64,000 nucleotides of DNA from Symbiodinium kawagutii. Lineage: Eukaryota; Sar; Dinophyceae; Suessiales; Symbiodiniaceae. Shown piece by piece: positions 1-10,144 of this stretch; positions within the stretch are counted from its first letter, which is position 1, and the number at the start of each line of letters is the position of its first letter. The position numbers and the translations under genes were made by a program. The notes under the pieces are model-generated. The model was not told the DNA's origin, did not search any database, and saw only the letters and a list, made by a program, of their open reading frames with translations. Location of the stretch: assembly GCA_009767595.1 (NCBI GenBank), contig VSDK01025410.1:43622-107621 (forward strand). The letters are read 5' to 3'.

Positions 1-816
1 GCAGACAACTACACAACAACACTCTTGGAAGAGATGGGACTCAACAACAGCAAGCCAACAGTGGCACCAGGCACTTCAGCACTCAAAACACTGTCAGCAG
101 ACAGTGAGCAACAACTATCAACAGAAGAACATGCACAATACAGACGTGCAGTCGGCAAACTGCAATGGATGACATACACCAGACCAGACATCAGCTACGC
201 AACAAAGGAGCTAGCAAGATCTCTTACAGCACCAACAGAGGGAGATCAACAAAAGCTCAAACACCTCCTTCGCTACATCAGCGGAACAAGGCACTACAAG
301 CAGGTCATCAGACCAACAGCAACGACGACACCAGACATCAACGTCTACGTCGACAGCGATTGGGCAGGATGTCAAACAACGAGGAAGTCAACAACTGGCT
401 TCGTGACAACAATCTTCGACACAGTGATCAACTACGGCAGCAGAACACAGGCAACAATTGCACTATCAAGTGCAGAAGCAGAACTGTATGCAATCAACAC
501 AGGAGCAACAGAAGCATTACATGCACGCAACCTCCTTTTGGAGTTGCTCAACAGCAAGAAGATCAACATCAAGATCCACACAGACTCTTCAGCAGGGAAG
601 AGCATGGCAACAAGGATCGGGTCATCAAAGAAAGCAAAACACATCGACATCAAACATTTATTCATTCAACAATTGGTCGCATATGACATCGTCAGGATCC
701 TCAAGATCCACACCAACAACAACCCAGCAGACATACTCACCAAGTACGTCTCAACAGAGACACTGCAACGACACCTACACAACGTGGGACTCAAGGTCTC
801 ACACAACCCCTTCTAG
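1..816 (+). CDS. Copia pol: end of reverse transcriptase plus RNase H (5' partial)
   Basis: The frame is open from base 1 to a TAG stop at 814-816, so the first ATG at 34 is internal. The protein carries the usual copia landmarks. YRRAVGKLQWMTYTRPDISY is the conserved region after the reverse transcriptase palm. VDSDWAGCQTTRKSTTG starts RNase H with its first catalytic Asp. ALSSAEAEL supplies the catalytic Glu, HTDSSAGKSMA the next Asp, and KHIDIKHLFI is the typical copia 3' motif, followed by NNNPADILTK. RNase H removes the RNA strand during reverse transcription. No break is seen in the visible part, so this copy could be young. The codons are bent towards Gln, Asn and Thr by the CAACA bias. 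Confidence 0.9.
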   Translation, partial: ADNYTTTLLEEMGLNNSKPTVAPGTSALKTLSADSEQQLSTEEHAQYRRAVGKLQWMTYTRPDISYATKELARSLTAPTEGDQQKLKHLLRYISGTRHYKQVIRPTATTTPDINVYVDSDWAGCQTTRKSTTGFVTTIFDTVINYGSRTQATIALSSAEAELYAINTGATEALHARNLLLELLNSKKINIKIHTDSSAGKSMATRIGSSKKAKHIDIKHLFIQQLVAYDIVRILKIHTNNNPADILTKYVSTETLQRHLHNVGLKVSHNPF

Positions 817-1241
817 CAACAGCAGAGGAACAGTTTCACCAACGCGCGCACTACAACACACACCGCGCGTTGAGCCATGGCACACTTTTCTCTTTTTGCG
901 GTGTGGTTGGTTAACTTCAACATGGAGTTTGTCAACACGAACAACCATTCTGTTCTAGGTCAACGATGTGATCAACACTGGGGTGAGCTACAACGGTTTG
1001 GATTCAACATCTTTTCGTTTGGATATAATCCACCAACGTGGACGGTATCCAACAACAGTGTTTCAAGTTGACCCTGAAGGAGTCAACACAGAAGTCAACA
1101 AGCACAGAGATCAACATGATCAACTTTGAAGTTTTGAATTCAACATGACACAACATGTTTGCATGTGTGAGCCGCCTCCGCAGCTTTTTTCTCAACAGGG
1201 AGCTCAACAAGAACAGCTGAGACAACAAGGATCTCAACAAC
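817..1241 (+). other. Spacer between pol and the second ORF
   Basis: No convincing coding frame. A short open frame from 877 to 1071 has no recognisable features. CAACA remains frequent here. Confidence 0.5.
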
Positions 1242-2247
1242 ATGACCACTGAGACGACCAACATCGAGATCCCTGAGGAGATTGCTCTGCCAACAACGAG
1301 GCAGAATCAACAGGAGGCAGAACACTACTGCCTGCCTAGAACAACACCGGCATTCCCAACAACGAAGGTCGGCATCACCTTCACCAACATGGTGGCAGAT
1401 GGACCCACCGTCCAACAGAAGGTGATCCAACACATGGAGGATCAGCCAATGGGCTCAACACCTGTGCTACTCTTCATTGCTTTGACAGTGGAGGAGTATG
1501 CAACAACCATGCAGCTCTATGGCAACATGGATGGAGCAACAACACCCATGGGCATCTCGGGCTCAACACGCATGCCCAACTATGACAAGATGATCCTCAA
1601 CACTTCAGCAGACCACGCGCTGGAGACGATCCTCAAGCACCTGGGTGAGGGGCATATCCTCACCCAACACCAATCAACAATGAGGTTGGTTGCAGTGACG
1701 ACAACACTGAGGCGTGTGGTGACACTCCTCAACTACAAGGAGTTCAGCCTGTTCTTCAGGCATTTCCACACAGAACAGCTGCAACTGGACGAAGGATGCA
1801 ACTTCCTGTTCAACAGAGCTGAACGGGACTCCATCCAGGTGTACATGGTCAACACCGAGACCAACTGGGGCAACGTCATTGCCCAACTCAACTGGTCCAA
1901 CAACTACGTGTGGGCCTTCAACATGTGCCGAGATCTTCAAGAGATCTTCAACAGCGATGAGCAGCAACAGATGGCCTACGAGTACTTCATCAGGGCTGTG
2001 TTTCAATACACAGGCAACAGCCTCTTGGAGTACCTCCCAACAGAGACCAAGGACAGGTTGCTGGCCTACATCAAGCAACATCAGATTGGAGTGCCAGGAT
2101 CTCCAACAAAAGATGAAGATCGACTGCTTGGCCACCCGCATCAACACCGCTCAACATCTGAAGGAGTACAGGGTGAAGATCAACGAGTATCGAGCTGCAC
2201 TGACAACAGGTGCAGATGTCAACATGGAGATGGAGACAGAGGACTGA
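1242..2247 (+). CDS. Second ORF of the copia element, unknown product, one frameshift
   Basis: About 335 residues starting at ATG 1242, downstream of pol and in the same orientation. I do not recognise the family. The region around residues 165-285 looks like a folded, helical domain (NYKEFSLFFRHFHTEQLQLD, NWGNVIAQLNWSNNYVWAF). After about 2100 the starting frame gives arginine- and serine-rich low-quality sequence, while the next frame gives a natural ending (CLATRINTAQHLKEYRVKIN) that stops at TGA 2245-2247. A one-base indel near 2090-2115 is therefore likely. A 3' ORF after RNase H in copia elements can be env-like or acquired; no membrane segment is visible, so I leave its role open. Confidence 0.55.
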
Positions 2248-2523
2248 TCTCCAACAGATGATTCAACATCATCATGGTCAACACGTGAGGCTTGGCCAAC
2301 AAATTCATTTTCCAACAGCCTTGTATATAGTGCGGTCGCCAACACTTTAAACAAGCCTGAAGGCAACACAAGGCTTGGCAACATGCATGCATAGCAACGG
2401 TTGCAACAATGCAAATGCAACAGATGTACAGTTATTATTTCAACATGCTAATCTTTATCAACATCAATTTCAACATGTTAGTCTATTTGTTATGGAGGTA
2501 GAAGCTGCAACAGCTTCAACATC

Positions 2524-2708
2524 CAAGGAGGGGTGTTAGAGGACAAACATGTTCCCAACACCACGATATACATGACATATGGCAACACGTGCCTCGGCTC
2601 AACAATAGGCCTTGAGCCATTGCCCAACAGCACAGTCAACGTGTGCGATACAAAAGGTGCTCAACAAGTCGCCACCTCAACACCTGGATCCAACCAGGAT
2701 TTCACAGG
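2524..2708 (+). repeat. Polypurine tract and probable 3' LTR
   Basis: The purine run AAGGAGGGG is followed directly by TGTTAGA at 2534, the arrangement usual for a copia polypurine tract and LTR start. The right end is not clear. CAACA enrichment fades by about 2700 and the sequence TTTCACA at 2700-2707 is one possible LTR end. The 5' LTR is outside the window, so the LTR cannot be confirmed by comparison. Confidence 0.45.
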
Positions 2709-3328
2709 TTGTTTGGTTGGTTGGTTGGCCAAATCCAAGGTTACCAGTCAGTGACACTCTGATTATGTACTAAGGGCTGAGAGAACCAAACGTGTGACCT
2801 ACCATCATCCATGTAGTTTTGCTGCCCAATGATTACCAACAAGTGCTAAGCATGATCAAGCATCAATTCTCCACCATGACCATCACATCCACCACCCAAA
2901 TTCCTATCCATTATCAATTGGCCAATATCATTAACATCCGCTGGCGTGATATGATTAATTCCCGTAGTTGGCTCATTAATTCCATGGATAGAATCCATAC
3001 ATGCACTATACATTAACACATGTCCCAGTTCAGCTGTTCAACCACTATTGTTGGTGAGTATCCCCAATTATTAACCATACTAAAGATGTTTAACCTGTTT
3101 TCCTAATAGCCATTAGTGGATAGTATCCGCTATCATTTACCAATAATTAACCATTATTAACCATTATTAATCATTCTACCTATATTTATTAACCATTGTT
3201 AACAATGATTAACCACATTAACCCTACCATTATTAACCATTAACCCTACCATTATTAACCTATCTTTACTAATGGTTACATTCCATCTTAGTTAGCCCAT
3301 GCTTGGCCCACTTCCACCCGCTTCGCAG
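2709..3328. other. Low-complexity AT-rich DNA, AACCATTATT-type repeats
   Basis: Dominated by loose repeats of TTAACCATTATTAACC between 3060 and 3270. No gene seen. It lies just upstream of a candidate acceptor site at 3328. Confidence 0.6.
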
Positions 3329-3390
3329 AACTCCAGGCCGTTGCGCGGAGCTCGAATGTGGATGGCCGGGGCGCCCCGTTGGCGCTAGGT
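3329..3390 (+). CDS. Candidate exon, unknown protein
   Basis: A GC-rich island follows a good acceptor (pyrimidine-rich CCACTTCCACCCGCTTCGCAG). Two frames stay open, so the phase is not settled. It is followed by GGTTGG-rich intron-like DNA. Weak on its own; reported because it fits the pattern of the other + strand islands. Confidence 0.25.
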
Positions 3391-3654
3391 TGGTTGGCGG
3401 CGGTTCAGATTGCTTGAGATCGGTTAGAATGGCTGGGGCTTAAGGGTGGAAAATGTTGGAAATTGCGCTTGTGGTTTAAGATGGAGATTGCGCATAGATT
3501 GCGCTTGTGGTTAAGGTTGGCGATTGATCATAGGCAGAACTACAGGGGAATCGTGACGAGGAACATGGGCAATCAGTGTAGTATACAGGAAACAAGCAGG
3601 TGCTTTTGGTTGCTGTTCGTTGGTTTAAGCATGATGCTGCCCGGTTTATTGAAT

Positions 3655-3760
3655 TGGTGGTTTCTCAAAACAGGGGTACCCCTAAATCATCCATTAATAG
3701 TCATCTATAGCAATAAACCAACCATTTTTGGGGTCCCTTATGGCTTGAGAAAACCACCAT
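3655..3760 (-). mobile_element. MITE-1 copy
   Basis: Starts TGGTGGTTTCTCAAAACAGG and ends GAGAAAACCACCAT, so the ends are inverted repeats with the GGGTACC core just inside on one side. The inner part is the reverse complement of the copies at 7373 and 38158. Confidence 0.75.
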
Positions 3761-3953
3761 ATTTATGTACGTCCTTCGGTTTCATGCTTATGATTTCATT
3801 CTTCACCAACACGATGATCAAGCAATTGATTAATCACAACCAACGCATCTCAAAGCTCTTTGACCAGGCAGTTATTGGACGCTCGTTTGCACTTCCAGCT
3901 GCCTGATGAGAACCAGGGAAATGCTACGATGACCCAGCCAGTTTAATGGTTGC

Positions 3954-4073
3954 ATGTGGCTATGGGTCAATAGTAAACAACCAACTAATGGGGGATAAGT
4001 ACCAAGAATAATAAGAAAACCAATGGTTAATGATAGGGAACCAGGGGTACAGGGTTTTGACCCACTGTCATGC
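3954..4073 (+). mobile_element. MITE-2 copy
   Basis: Begins ATGTGGCTATGGGTCAATA and ends TTGACCCACTGTCATGCAT, an imperfect inverted repeat. Inside is the family core AACCAATGGTTAATGAT followed by GGAACCAGGGGTAC. Confidence 0.7.
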
Positions 4074-4586
4074 ATGTTGCACTCATGTTTTTTGTCGTTG
4101 CATTCTTCGCATCTATGGCTGTTGCTTTACATCTCCATGATGATTGGCTATGTTGGTACAAAAGTGGCAGTTCTTGGTTGCCATGATTAATGTTGTAAGC
4201 TTGATACACTCCTATTTCGTCACAGAAATTAATCAAATCCCCATAATAGCTGAAATTGATCAACTGGGGAAACCAGGATTCCTAACCATTTTTTTCCACA
4301 AGATGAGTAACAAAAGTTGTAAACCATCATCATTAACAATGATCATTCACAACCAATCTTCATAACCATTCTAGAACCATTCTTCTTCAACAAATACAAC
4401 CATGAAGATTGGATCCAACCCAGCTATAACCATTCTATAACCATTCTATTGATCAGGGTTAGAGCTGGGAAGTTCCACCCAGCTCTATCCATAACCGAGC
4501 TCCACCAAGCTCCACCAAGGGTCCCTTGATCCACCGGACTCCTGGGGCACCCGGGGGTCATCCACTGGTTCCTGGCGGCCTGGCAG

Positions 4587-4666
4587 CAACGCCGCGACCG
4601 AGGTCGCATGCGCCTGTCCTTTGCCGCGAGCTCCTGTGCCTTGTGGCCACGCGACTGCAGAGGGTT
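4587..4666 (+). CDS. Candidate exon, Cys/Ala/Pro-rich
   Basis: GC-rich island after the acceptor GGTTCCTGGCGGCCTGGCAG. One frame reads NAATEVACACPLPRAPVPCG. The opposite strand is also open (with an acceptor CCAACCCTCTGCAG), so strand is unsure. Neighbouring intron-like DNA (AACCATTC upstream) favours +. Confidence 0.3.
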
Positions 4667-4895
4667 GGATCGGTGGATCGATCGATGGATGAGTCATGCA
4701 GGGATCAAGCATAAAACTGCTAGCAGGACCCACTGCAGGTGTCATTGAAGTCGCAGGTTTCACTTCTCAAGTCCCTCAGATCTTTGCTGATGACTCGAGT
4801 TTCGAAAACACAAACTAAATAAGTTTCCCAACTTTTCACTTTGCAAACAGGTTTCCCTTAATGAGTCGTGACTATCACCTCAGCACCTTTCCCAG

Positions 4896-5011
4896 GGGCG
4901 TGGCCAAATGCCGCTATGGTGGTGGTCTCAACTGGCTGAGAACTCCAGGTGTAGCCTCCAGCTCTCCGATGTCTTGGCGCGGAAATGGGACGAGGTGGGC
5001 ACCTGCTGCCG
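4896..5011 (+). CDS. Candidate exon, unknown protein
   Basis: Acceptor TATCACCTCAGCACCTTTCCCAG and donor GTGAGCC frame a 116-bp open exon that reads MPLWWWSQLAENSRCSLQLS and then DVLARKWDEVGTCC. Upstream DNA is AACCATTC-rich and downstream DNA is TGGATGATGGTTGATAAG-rich, which is the + strand intron pattern of this window. No domain recognised. Confidence 0.5.
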
Positions 5012-5152
5012 GTGAGCCAAGGGCGGTGCGGCGCCGGTGGTGGGCCTGACAGCCATCCGGGGGGCTACTCCCTGAGTAAAGGTGGATTGATGGTGGATGA
5101 TGGTTGATAAGTTGATGATGAATAGTTGCTGATAATAAGCAATAGTTGATGA

Positions 5153-5271
5153 ATATGGCTATGGGTCAATATTAACCTACCAATAAGGCGGGTTGATAAC
5201 CAACAATAACAAGGAAACCAATGGTTAATGATGGGGAACCAGGGGTACGGGGTTTTGACTCACAGCCATAT
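5153..5271 (+). mobile_element. MITE-2 copy
   Basis: ATATGGCTATGGGTCAATAT at the left and TTTTGACTCACAGCCATAT at the right form the terminal inverted repeat. The core AACCAATGGTTAATGATGGG and AACCAGGGGTAC are shared with 3954-4073. Confidence 0.75.
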
Positions 5272-7110
5272 GATTTGTTGATGATGATCCATTCACACTA
5301 GTTGTGGCGAGCACCGGATGATCGGTTTTTAAGATTGGTCAACTCGTTCAGGATGGTTGATAAGAAGTTTTTATCAGCTGATCATGGGGAAATAGTCAAC
5401 ATCAAATAACCATATTCAACAATCAATCGATGTTGTAACCTATATGATTGTCACACAAGTCAAGCTAAACTAAACGTTTCGATCGTACTATACAGAACCA
5501 TGTCAGCACCAATCTTTAGTCGTTGGTTGTTGTTGTTGTTATTTATTTTGCACTATGACCCTTCCTCAATGATCAACAACATTCCCCATCACCAACCCCA
5601 TCACCAACCCCATCACCAACCCCATCACCAACCATAGGCATTGTTATCATATCCCTTGTTGACTATGGTTCATCTTTGTTGGGCTATAATACTTAACGAG
5701 CAATCATTTACCACCATTCACCATTGACCATCATTAGCCATTGGCTACTATGAACCAGTAGCTAAAATTCAACCATTATCGTCATTCTAAACCACGAGCC
5801 ATTTGTCCAAAAGCCATGACTGAACCACCTCATGATGCTTCATTTTAGTCAGTTTATAAACCATTTCTACCGTCACGGTGGTGCATGGCGGGCAAAAAAT
5901 ACCGATGAACCACTGCTCCATTGGATCGCAAGGTGAATGCCCCGGTGTCGCAGGTGGGCGATGGGGTGAGTGAAATGCGGAGATACAAGCTACAACTGGC
6001 CGGTTGGTTGGGGATCATAGTTTGAGCCCCAGAAATAACAGAACAGGGGAATATGACAAGAGATAAACCAAGGGAATATACATGCAATAGCTGGAGATAA
6101 ACCACGGGAATGTACAACAACATGTTTGGATTCCACTCATTTTATGAAACAAAAAGGGGCAGTTATGAATTAGCAAAGAGGATTTGCGTTGGGCTGGAAT
6201 TGTTTGGCTCATTTTTTCTCCCCTGAAATTCGAGTTCGCTGGCTGCAAGCTTGGCGCTCAAGTGAAGGGCGGTCTCGGTTTCAAACATAGAATTGAGGGT
6301 TGCACATATAAGCCACGAATGACCATGAATGCATGGTTGTGTAGTGGTGAATGATGGGTTATGGTTGTTGTGGTTTAGTTAAATAGTAATCAGCGATGAG
6401 GGTGACCATTGTTAAGGTTTCCTTCGTCTATGATGCTAACCCGATTTGGTGCAGGACGCTCCGAAACGGGGGTGTTTCTTACCCTCGACTGGGATGAAAC
6501 CATAGGAAGAGTACCCACTACAAAAGACCAAAACACAGGATTGGAAAAACACCACTCCAATAGCTATTGGAGTCACTGAAATTCAAAGTGCCGGGGTTGC
6601 ATACGACGTGTGGGGTTTGCTGGTGAAGTGAAAATAATGCCACTCAGGAAGTAGACACTTATCCATCCGCTACAATCCTAGATGCGAGAGTATGTCATAG
6701 TTCTGTGGGGAAGTTACAGATCAGTTGCGGCCAATTTCCACCGTGTATACTTGTGGTGTTGCAGGGCGGTTTTCTTGGTTAGCGTTACTCCTAACATCCC
6801 AAAACCAAGTGAAATTGATCAGCATATGAACTATGTTCAACAGTGTTCAACTACCATGATTCATCATTCTAAACCAACAAGAACTACCGACTATGGTCAC
6901 GAAGCACCATCATGAAATCATGATCCATCATGGCTATGATTGGTTAGTGGTGGTGAATGGTGGTGATGGTCAATGATGATCACTATCCACCATTAACCAT
7001 CATAAACCACCATGAACCCCCAGGGACCATGGTCACTATCCACCACGGTGATGGGTCGGGGAAAGCCTACGTCGTGGATCCCTCCATGGGAAACCACGGG
7101 GGGTCCGTCT
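5272..7110. other. Non-coding DNA with simple repeats
   Basis: No supported gene. Contains a (CCCATCACCAAC) minisatellite at 5584-5634, AACCATT-type repeats, and one GC-richer patch near 5880-5960 that is open in one + frame (reading HGGQKIPMNHCSIGSQGECP) but lacks an acceptor, so it is not called an exon. Confidence 0.5.
5584..5634. repeat. 12-bp minisatellite (CCCATCACCAAC)n
   Basis: Four near-perfect tandem copies. Confidence 0.9.
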
Positions 7111-7114
7111 CCAG

Positions 7115-7186
7115 GATCTCATCCTGGAAGAGCAAGACTTCGGCGGCTTGGCGCAGCCCTGCAACGATGGCGGGATGGATGCCATG
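7115..7186 (+). CDS. Candidate exon, acidic
   Basis: Acceptor GGGGGTCCGTCTCCAG, then a frame reading DLILEEQDFGGLAQPCNDGG, ending near a possible GC donor (GCGATGCG). Downstream DNA is GATGGTTGATTAATGG-rich, as after other + exons. The - strand is also open (LRQAAEVLLFQDEILETDPP), so strand is not certain. Confidence 0.35.
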
Positions 7187-7372
7187 GCGATGCGTAACGC
7201 ATGGCTATGGTGGTTGCTTCCCTTGGGATGTATAGGTAAGGATGATATGGTTGATTAATGGTTGATTAATGGTTGCTTAATGATGATTAAAGTAGATTAT
7301 AGGATTCTTATGGATTCTTCTAGGGGATTATAATGGTTAGCACTAGGGGAGAATGAGCAACCACAAGACCAT

Positions 7373-7483
7373 ATGGTGGTTGCTCAAGCCATTGGGAATC
7401 CCCAAAGTTATATTTGGTTTCTTAGAATATAAATGCTTAATGAAGGATGATTTGGGGGGTACTCTATTTTGAGAAACCACCAT
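7373..7483 (+). mobile_element. MITE-1 copy
   Basis: ATGGTGGTTGCTCAAGCCAT at the left, TATTTTGAGAAACCACCAT at the right; GGATGATTTGGGGGGTAC precedes the right end as in the other copies. Confidence 0.75.
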
Positions 7484-7509
7484 GTATATTAAACGTATAC
7501 CAGTGATAT

Positions 7510-7656
7510 ATGGTGGTTTCTCAACATATGGGACCCAAAACATGGTTGGTTTCATCCTATAAATGGTTGATTTGGTTTGGGGGTACCAATTAATGTAACA
7601 AACAATGATTGATACGGGATGATTTGGGGGGTACCCCTATTTTGAGAAACCACTAT
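7510..7656 (+). mobile_element. MITE-1 copy, enlarged
   Basis: Same ends as the copy 26 bp upstream (TGGTGGTTTCTCAACATATG and TTTTGAGAAACCACTAT), but about 40 bp longer because a second short stretch resembling the inner end is inserted. Confidence 0.7.
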
Positions 7657-8220
7657 ATATGTATGTGACATATGACATTTGTTGTTGATGCTGGGGTTGT
7701 GCCGGCTGCCATTGTTGTTTGTGCTCTTAGGCTTTTGCTAGCTCTTCTTGTTTTCGTAGCTGTATTTCTTTAAGAGATGTATAGTCAATCATAGCGCTAT
7801 CAACATTAGCAATTGTAGAGCTACGCAATTATCACCACCACATGTCAACTTCAATTTAAATAGCTTGGATTGTCAACAAGGTTCACCATTGACAATCAAG
7901 GCAACATGTACCAAAACATTTACCAATAGCTTAACACCATGAAAGCTGAACTTCACAACTACGCCCTTGTTTTCGATAGAGATGCCACACCTCTATCAGG
8001 GTCGAGTTTCAGGGGGTCAGGCAACCACCCAACAAGTGGATAAACATCCCTATTGATCCCATGGTCCACCGGTTGGTTCACTGCTGGCTTCACAACATTC
8101 AAAATAATGAGCAGCATTCAAGCCTCAGACTGCACCACAAGCAGTGACACGGCAGTGGCTCGAGAGCTTTTTGATTTGAAGAGAGATTGAAGGCTTTGTG
8201 CTTCGCTCATCCTTTTCTAA
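7657..8220. other. Upstream region of the Ubl-RCC1-like gene
   Basis: No gene seen. The segment 8155-8164 (GTGGCTCGAG) resembles the 3' end of the dinoflagellate spliced leader (TTGGCTCAAG) and could be a relict, but the match is short. A pyrimidine-rich CTTCGCTCATCCTTTTCT lies directly before the start codon. Confidence 0.35.
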
Positions 8221-9540
8221 ATGTTTCAAGTCACCGTGTCCCTTCCAAGTGGCTGGAGTGAAACGCTGTCAATTTCACCCCTTGCCACTGTGAGGGACTT
8301 GAAAGTGCTGGCCCAGAAGTCGTTCGGACAGGGGTTCCTGAAGCTTGCCACAGAAGAGGGGCATGTGCTGACTAACCTCATGGACTCACTGGAAGCTTCA
8401 GGCATTCAAGATGGAAATCACTTCACAGCAGTTGCACAACAGCCAAAATTGGCAGTAACGAACGGGGCTTTCGCAATGTGGTGCCGTGGAGGTGATGGGA
8501 TCGTGACTTGGGGCGCCCCAGGTAGTGGCGGTGATAGTTCTGAAGTTCAAGATCGGCTCAGGAATGTTCAACAAGTCCAGGGCTCAGGTGGTGCCTTTGC
8601 TGCCATCTTGGGCAACGGGTCGGTAGTAACCTGGGGCTTTCCACATGGTGGTGGTGACAGTTCCAGAGTTCAAGATCAGCTCAGGAACGTGCAACAAGTT
8701 CAGGGCACAAGCAATGCCTTTGCTGCCATATTGGGCGACGGGTCTGTCGTTGCCTGGGGCATGAGAATGCCATTCTGTGCAGGGCCAGATCATCTCAGGA
8801 ATGTGCAACAAGTTCAGGGCACATGGGCCACCTGGGCTGCCCTTGTGGGGGATGGGTCGGTGGCTACCTGGGGTCCGCCGCATGGTTACAACTCCGAAGT
8901 TCCAGATCAACTTAGGAACGTGCAACAAATTCATGCCACAGCTGACGCCTTTGCTGCTATTTTGGGCGATGGGTCGGTGGTTACTTGGGGAAATCCAGGT
9001 TGTGGTGGTGACAGCTCTGCAGTTCAAGATCGGCTCAGGAACGTACAACAACTTCATGCCACAGCTGACGCCTTTGCTGCTATTTTGGGCGATGGGTCAG
9101 TGGTTACCTGGGGAAATCCAGGTTGTGGTGGTGACAGCTCTGCAGTGCAAGATCGGCTCAGGAACGTACAACAAGTTCAGGGCACAAATGCGGCTTTTGC
9201 CGCCATCTTGGGTGATGGGTCAGTGGTTACCTGGGGAAATCCAGGTTGTGGTGGTGACAGCTCTGCAGTGCAAGATCGGCTCAGGAACGTACAACAAGTT
9301 CAGGGCACAAATGCGGCTTTTGCCGCCATCTTGGGCGATGGGTCAGTGGTTACCTGGGGAGATCCAGATCGTGGCGGTGACAGCTCTGCAGTTCAAGATC
9401 GGCTCAGGAACGTACAACAAGTTCAGGGCACAAATGCGGCTTTTGCCTCCATCTTGGCCGACGGGTCAGTGATTACCTGGGGAGATCCAGGTTGTGGTGG
9501 TGACAGCTCTGCAGTGCAAGATCATTTGAGTGCCTTGTAG
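8221..9540 (+). CDS. Ubiquitin-like domain plus RCC1-like tandem repeat protein
   Basis: A 439-residue intronless gene. Residues 1-75 resemble a ubiquitin-like fold (start MFQVTVSLPSGWSETLSISP, then ATVRDLKVLAQ). Residues ~80-439 hold nine copies of a 38-41-residue unit with consensus FAAILGDGSVVTWGNPGCGG followed by DSSAVQDRLRNVQQVQ. This matches the WG-containing strand of RCC1/HERC-type beta-propeller repeats, although the unit is shorter than the usual ~50 residues. Repeats 5-9 are almost identical in DNA (123-bp units, 8929-9530), a sign of recent expansion by slippage or unequal exchange. I recall such proteins as an expanded dinoflagellate family with no proven function; the Ubl domain hints at a ubiquitin-pathway or scaffold role. 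The protein ends three residues after repeat 9, so it may be shortened. No intron is needed. Confidence 0.85.
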   Translation: MFQVTVSLPSGWSETLSISPLATVRDLKVLAQKSFGQGFLKLATEEGHVLTNLMDSLEASGIQDGNHFTAVAQQPKLAVTNGAFAMWCRGGDGIVTWGAPGSGGDSSEVQDRLRNVQQVQGSGGAFAAILGNGSVVTWGFPHGGGDSSRVQDQLRNVQQVQGTSNAFAAILGDGSVVAWGMRMPFCAGPDHLRNVQQVQGTWATWAALVGDGSVATWGPPHGYNSEVPDQLRNVQQIHATADAFAAILGDGSVVTWGNPGCGGDSSAVQDRLRNVQQLHATADAFAAILGDGSVVTWGNPGCGGDSSAVQDRLRNVQQVQGTNAAFAAILGDGSVVTWGNPGCGGDSSAVQDRLRNVQQVQGTNAAFAAILGDGSVVTWGDPDRGGDSSAVQDRLRNVQQVQGTNAAFASILADGSVITWGDPGCGGDSSAVQDHLSAL

Positions 9541-9966
9541 CTTGTTTGTCCATGTTTACAATGTTTTCCAGATTATGCTTCAAAAATACGCGTGAATTCG
9601 CAGACAGTCATTGCGAACTGATGAACTCTTGTTTTGTTGTGGCTGCTGTATGCCCTAATATGCCAAAGATGCGACTGCGATATGATTCGAACCACACAAA
9701 GAAGAGCCCTTTGAACTAGTCAACAAAAAGTTTCTTTTCGTGGTGGGAGTCACCTGGGACAGGATGGGATAGGTTAATTTTCCTAAGGAACGGTCGTTTA
9801 TCATGGCTTCTTCGTTTGGTTGTAGAGGGTATCCTTCAGATCTGGCTATTATTGGCCATAATTAATGAAGGAAACTGTTGAAAGACACATTGCGGAAATA
9901 GCGGTTTGGTGACAGTGAATAGCATCAATTTGTTGTTGCTATTGTTCAATTGTGAGCCTCCATAAT
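9541..9966. other. Non-coding DNA after the RCC1-like gene
   Basis: No gene or repeat recognised. Confidence 0.5.
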
Positions 9967-10077
9967 ATGGTGGTTTCTCAAAATTTGGGTACCCCATAAA
10001 ATGGTGGTTGGTTTATTAAGTACTATGATGGTTAATAAAGGATGCTTTGCGGTTCCCCTATTCTAAGAAACCATCAT
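9967..10077 (+). mobile_element. MITE-1 copy
   Basis: ATGGTGGTTTCTCAAAATTT at the left with GGGTACCCC just inside; TTCTAAGAAACCATCAT at the right. Confidence 0.75.
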
Positions 10078-10144
10078 GTGTTGATTGATTCTACTCAGTA
10101 CATAAGTGGGTTCTATCATCATTGTAATCACTGGGGTAACTAGC

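Larger units (their letters stand above)
1..2708 (+). mobile_element. Ty1/copia-type LTR retrotransposon, 3' part
   Basis: The window opens inside the pol gene of a copia-type element. In order it holds the end of reverse transcriptase and all of RNase H, a spacer, a second long ORF, a purine-rich tract and a probable 3' LTR. The whole stretch, coding and non-coding alike, is saturated with the pentamer CAACA (seven in the first 130 bases, twelve in the non-coding bases 2281-2530), and this bias stops near 2700. I use that stop as the rough right-hand border. The 5' LTR, gag, protease and integrase would lie left of the window. Confidence 0.8.

Noticed and set aside
5880-5960. Possible + strand exon
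   Set aside because: Open frame but no acceptor between an upstream stop and the frame.
8584-9057. - strand frame within the RCC1-like gene, and a + frame at 8777-9472
   Set aside because: Shadows of the tandem repeats in other frames.
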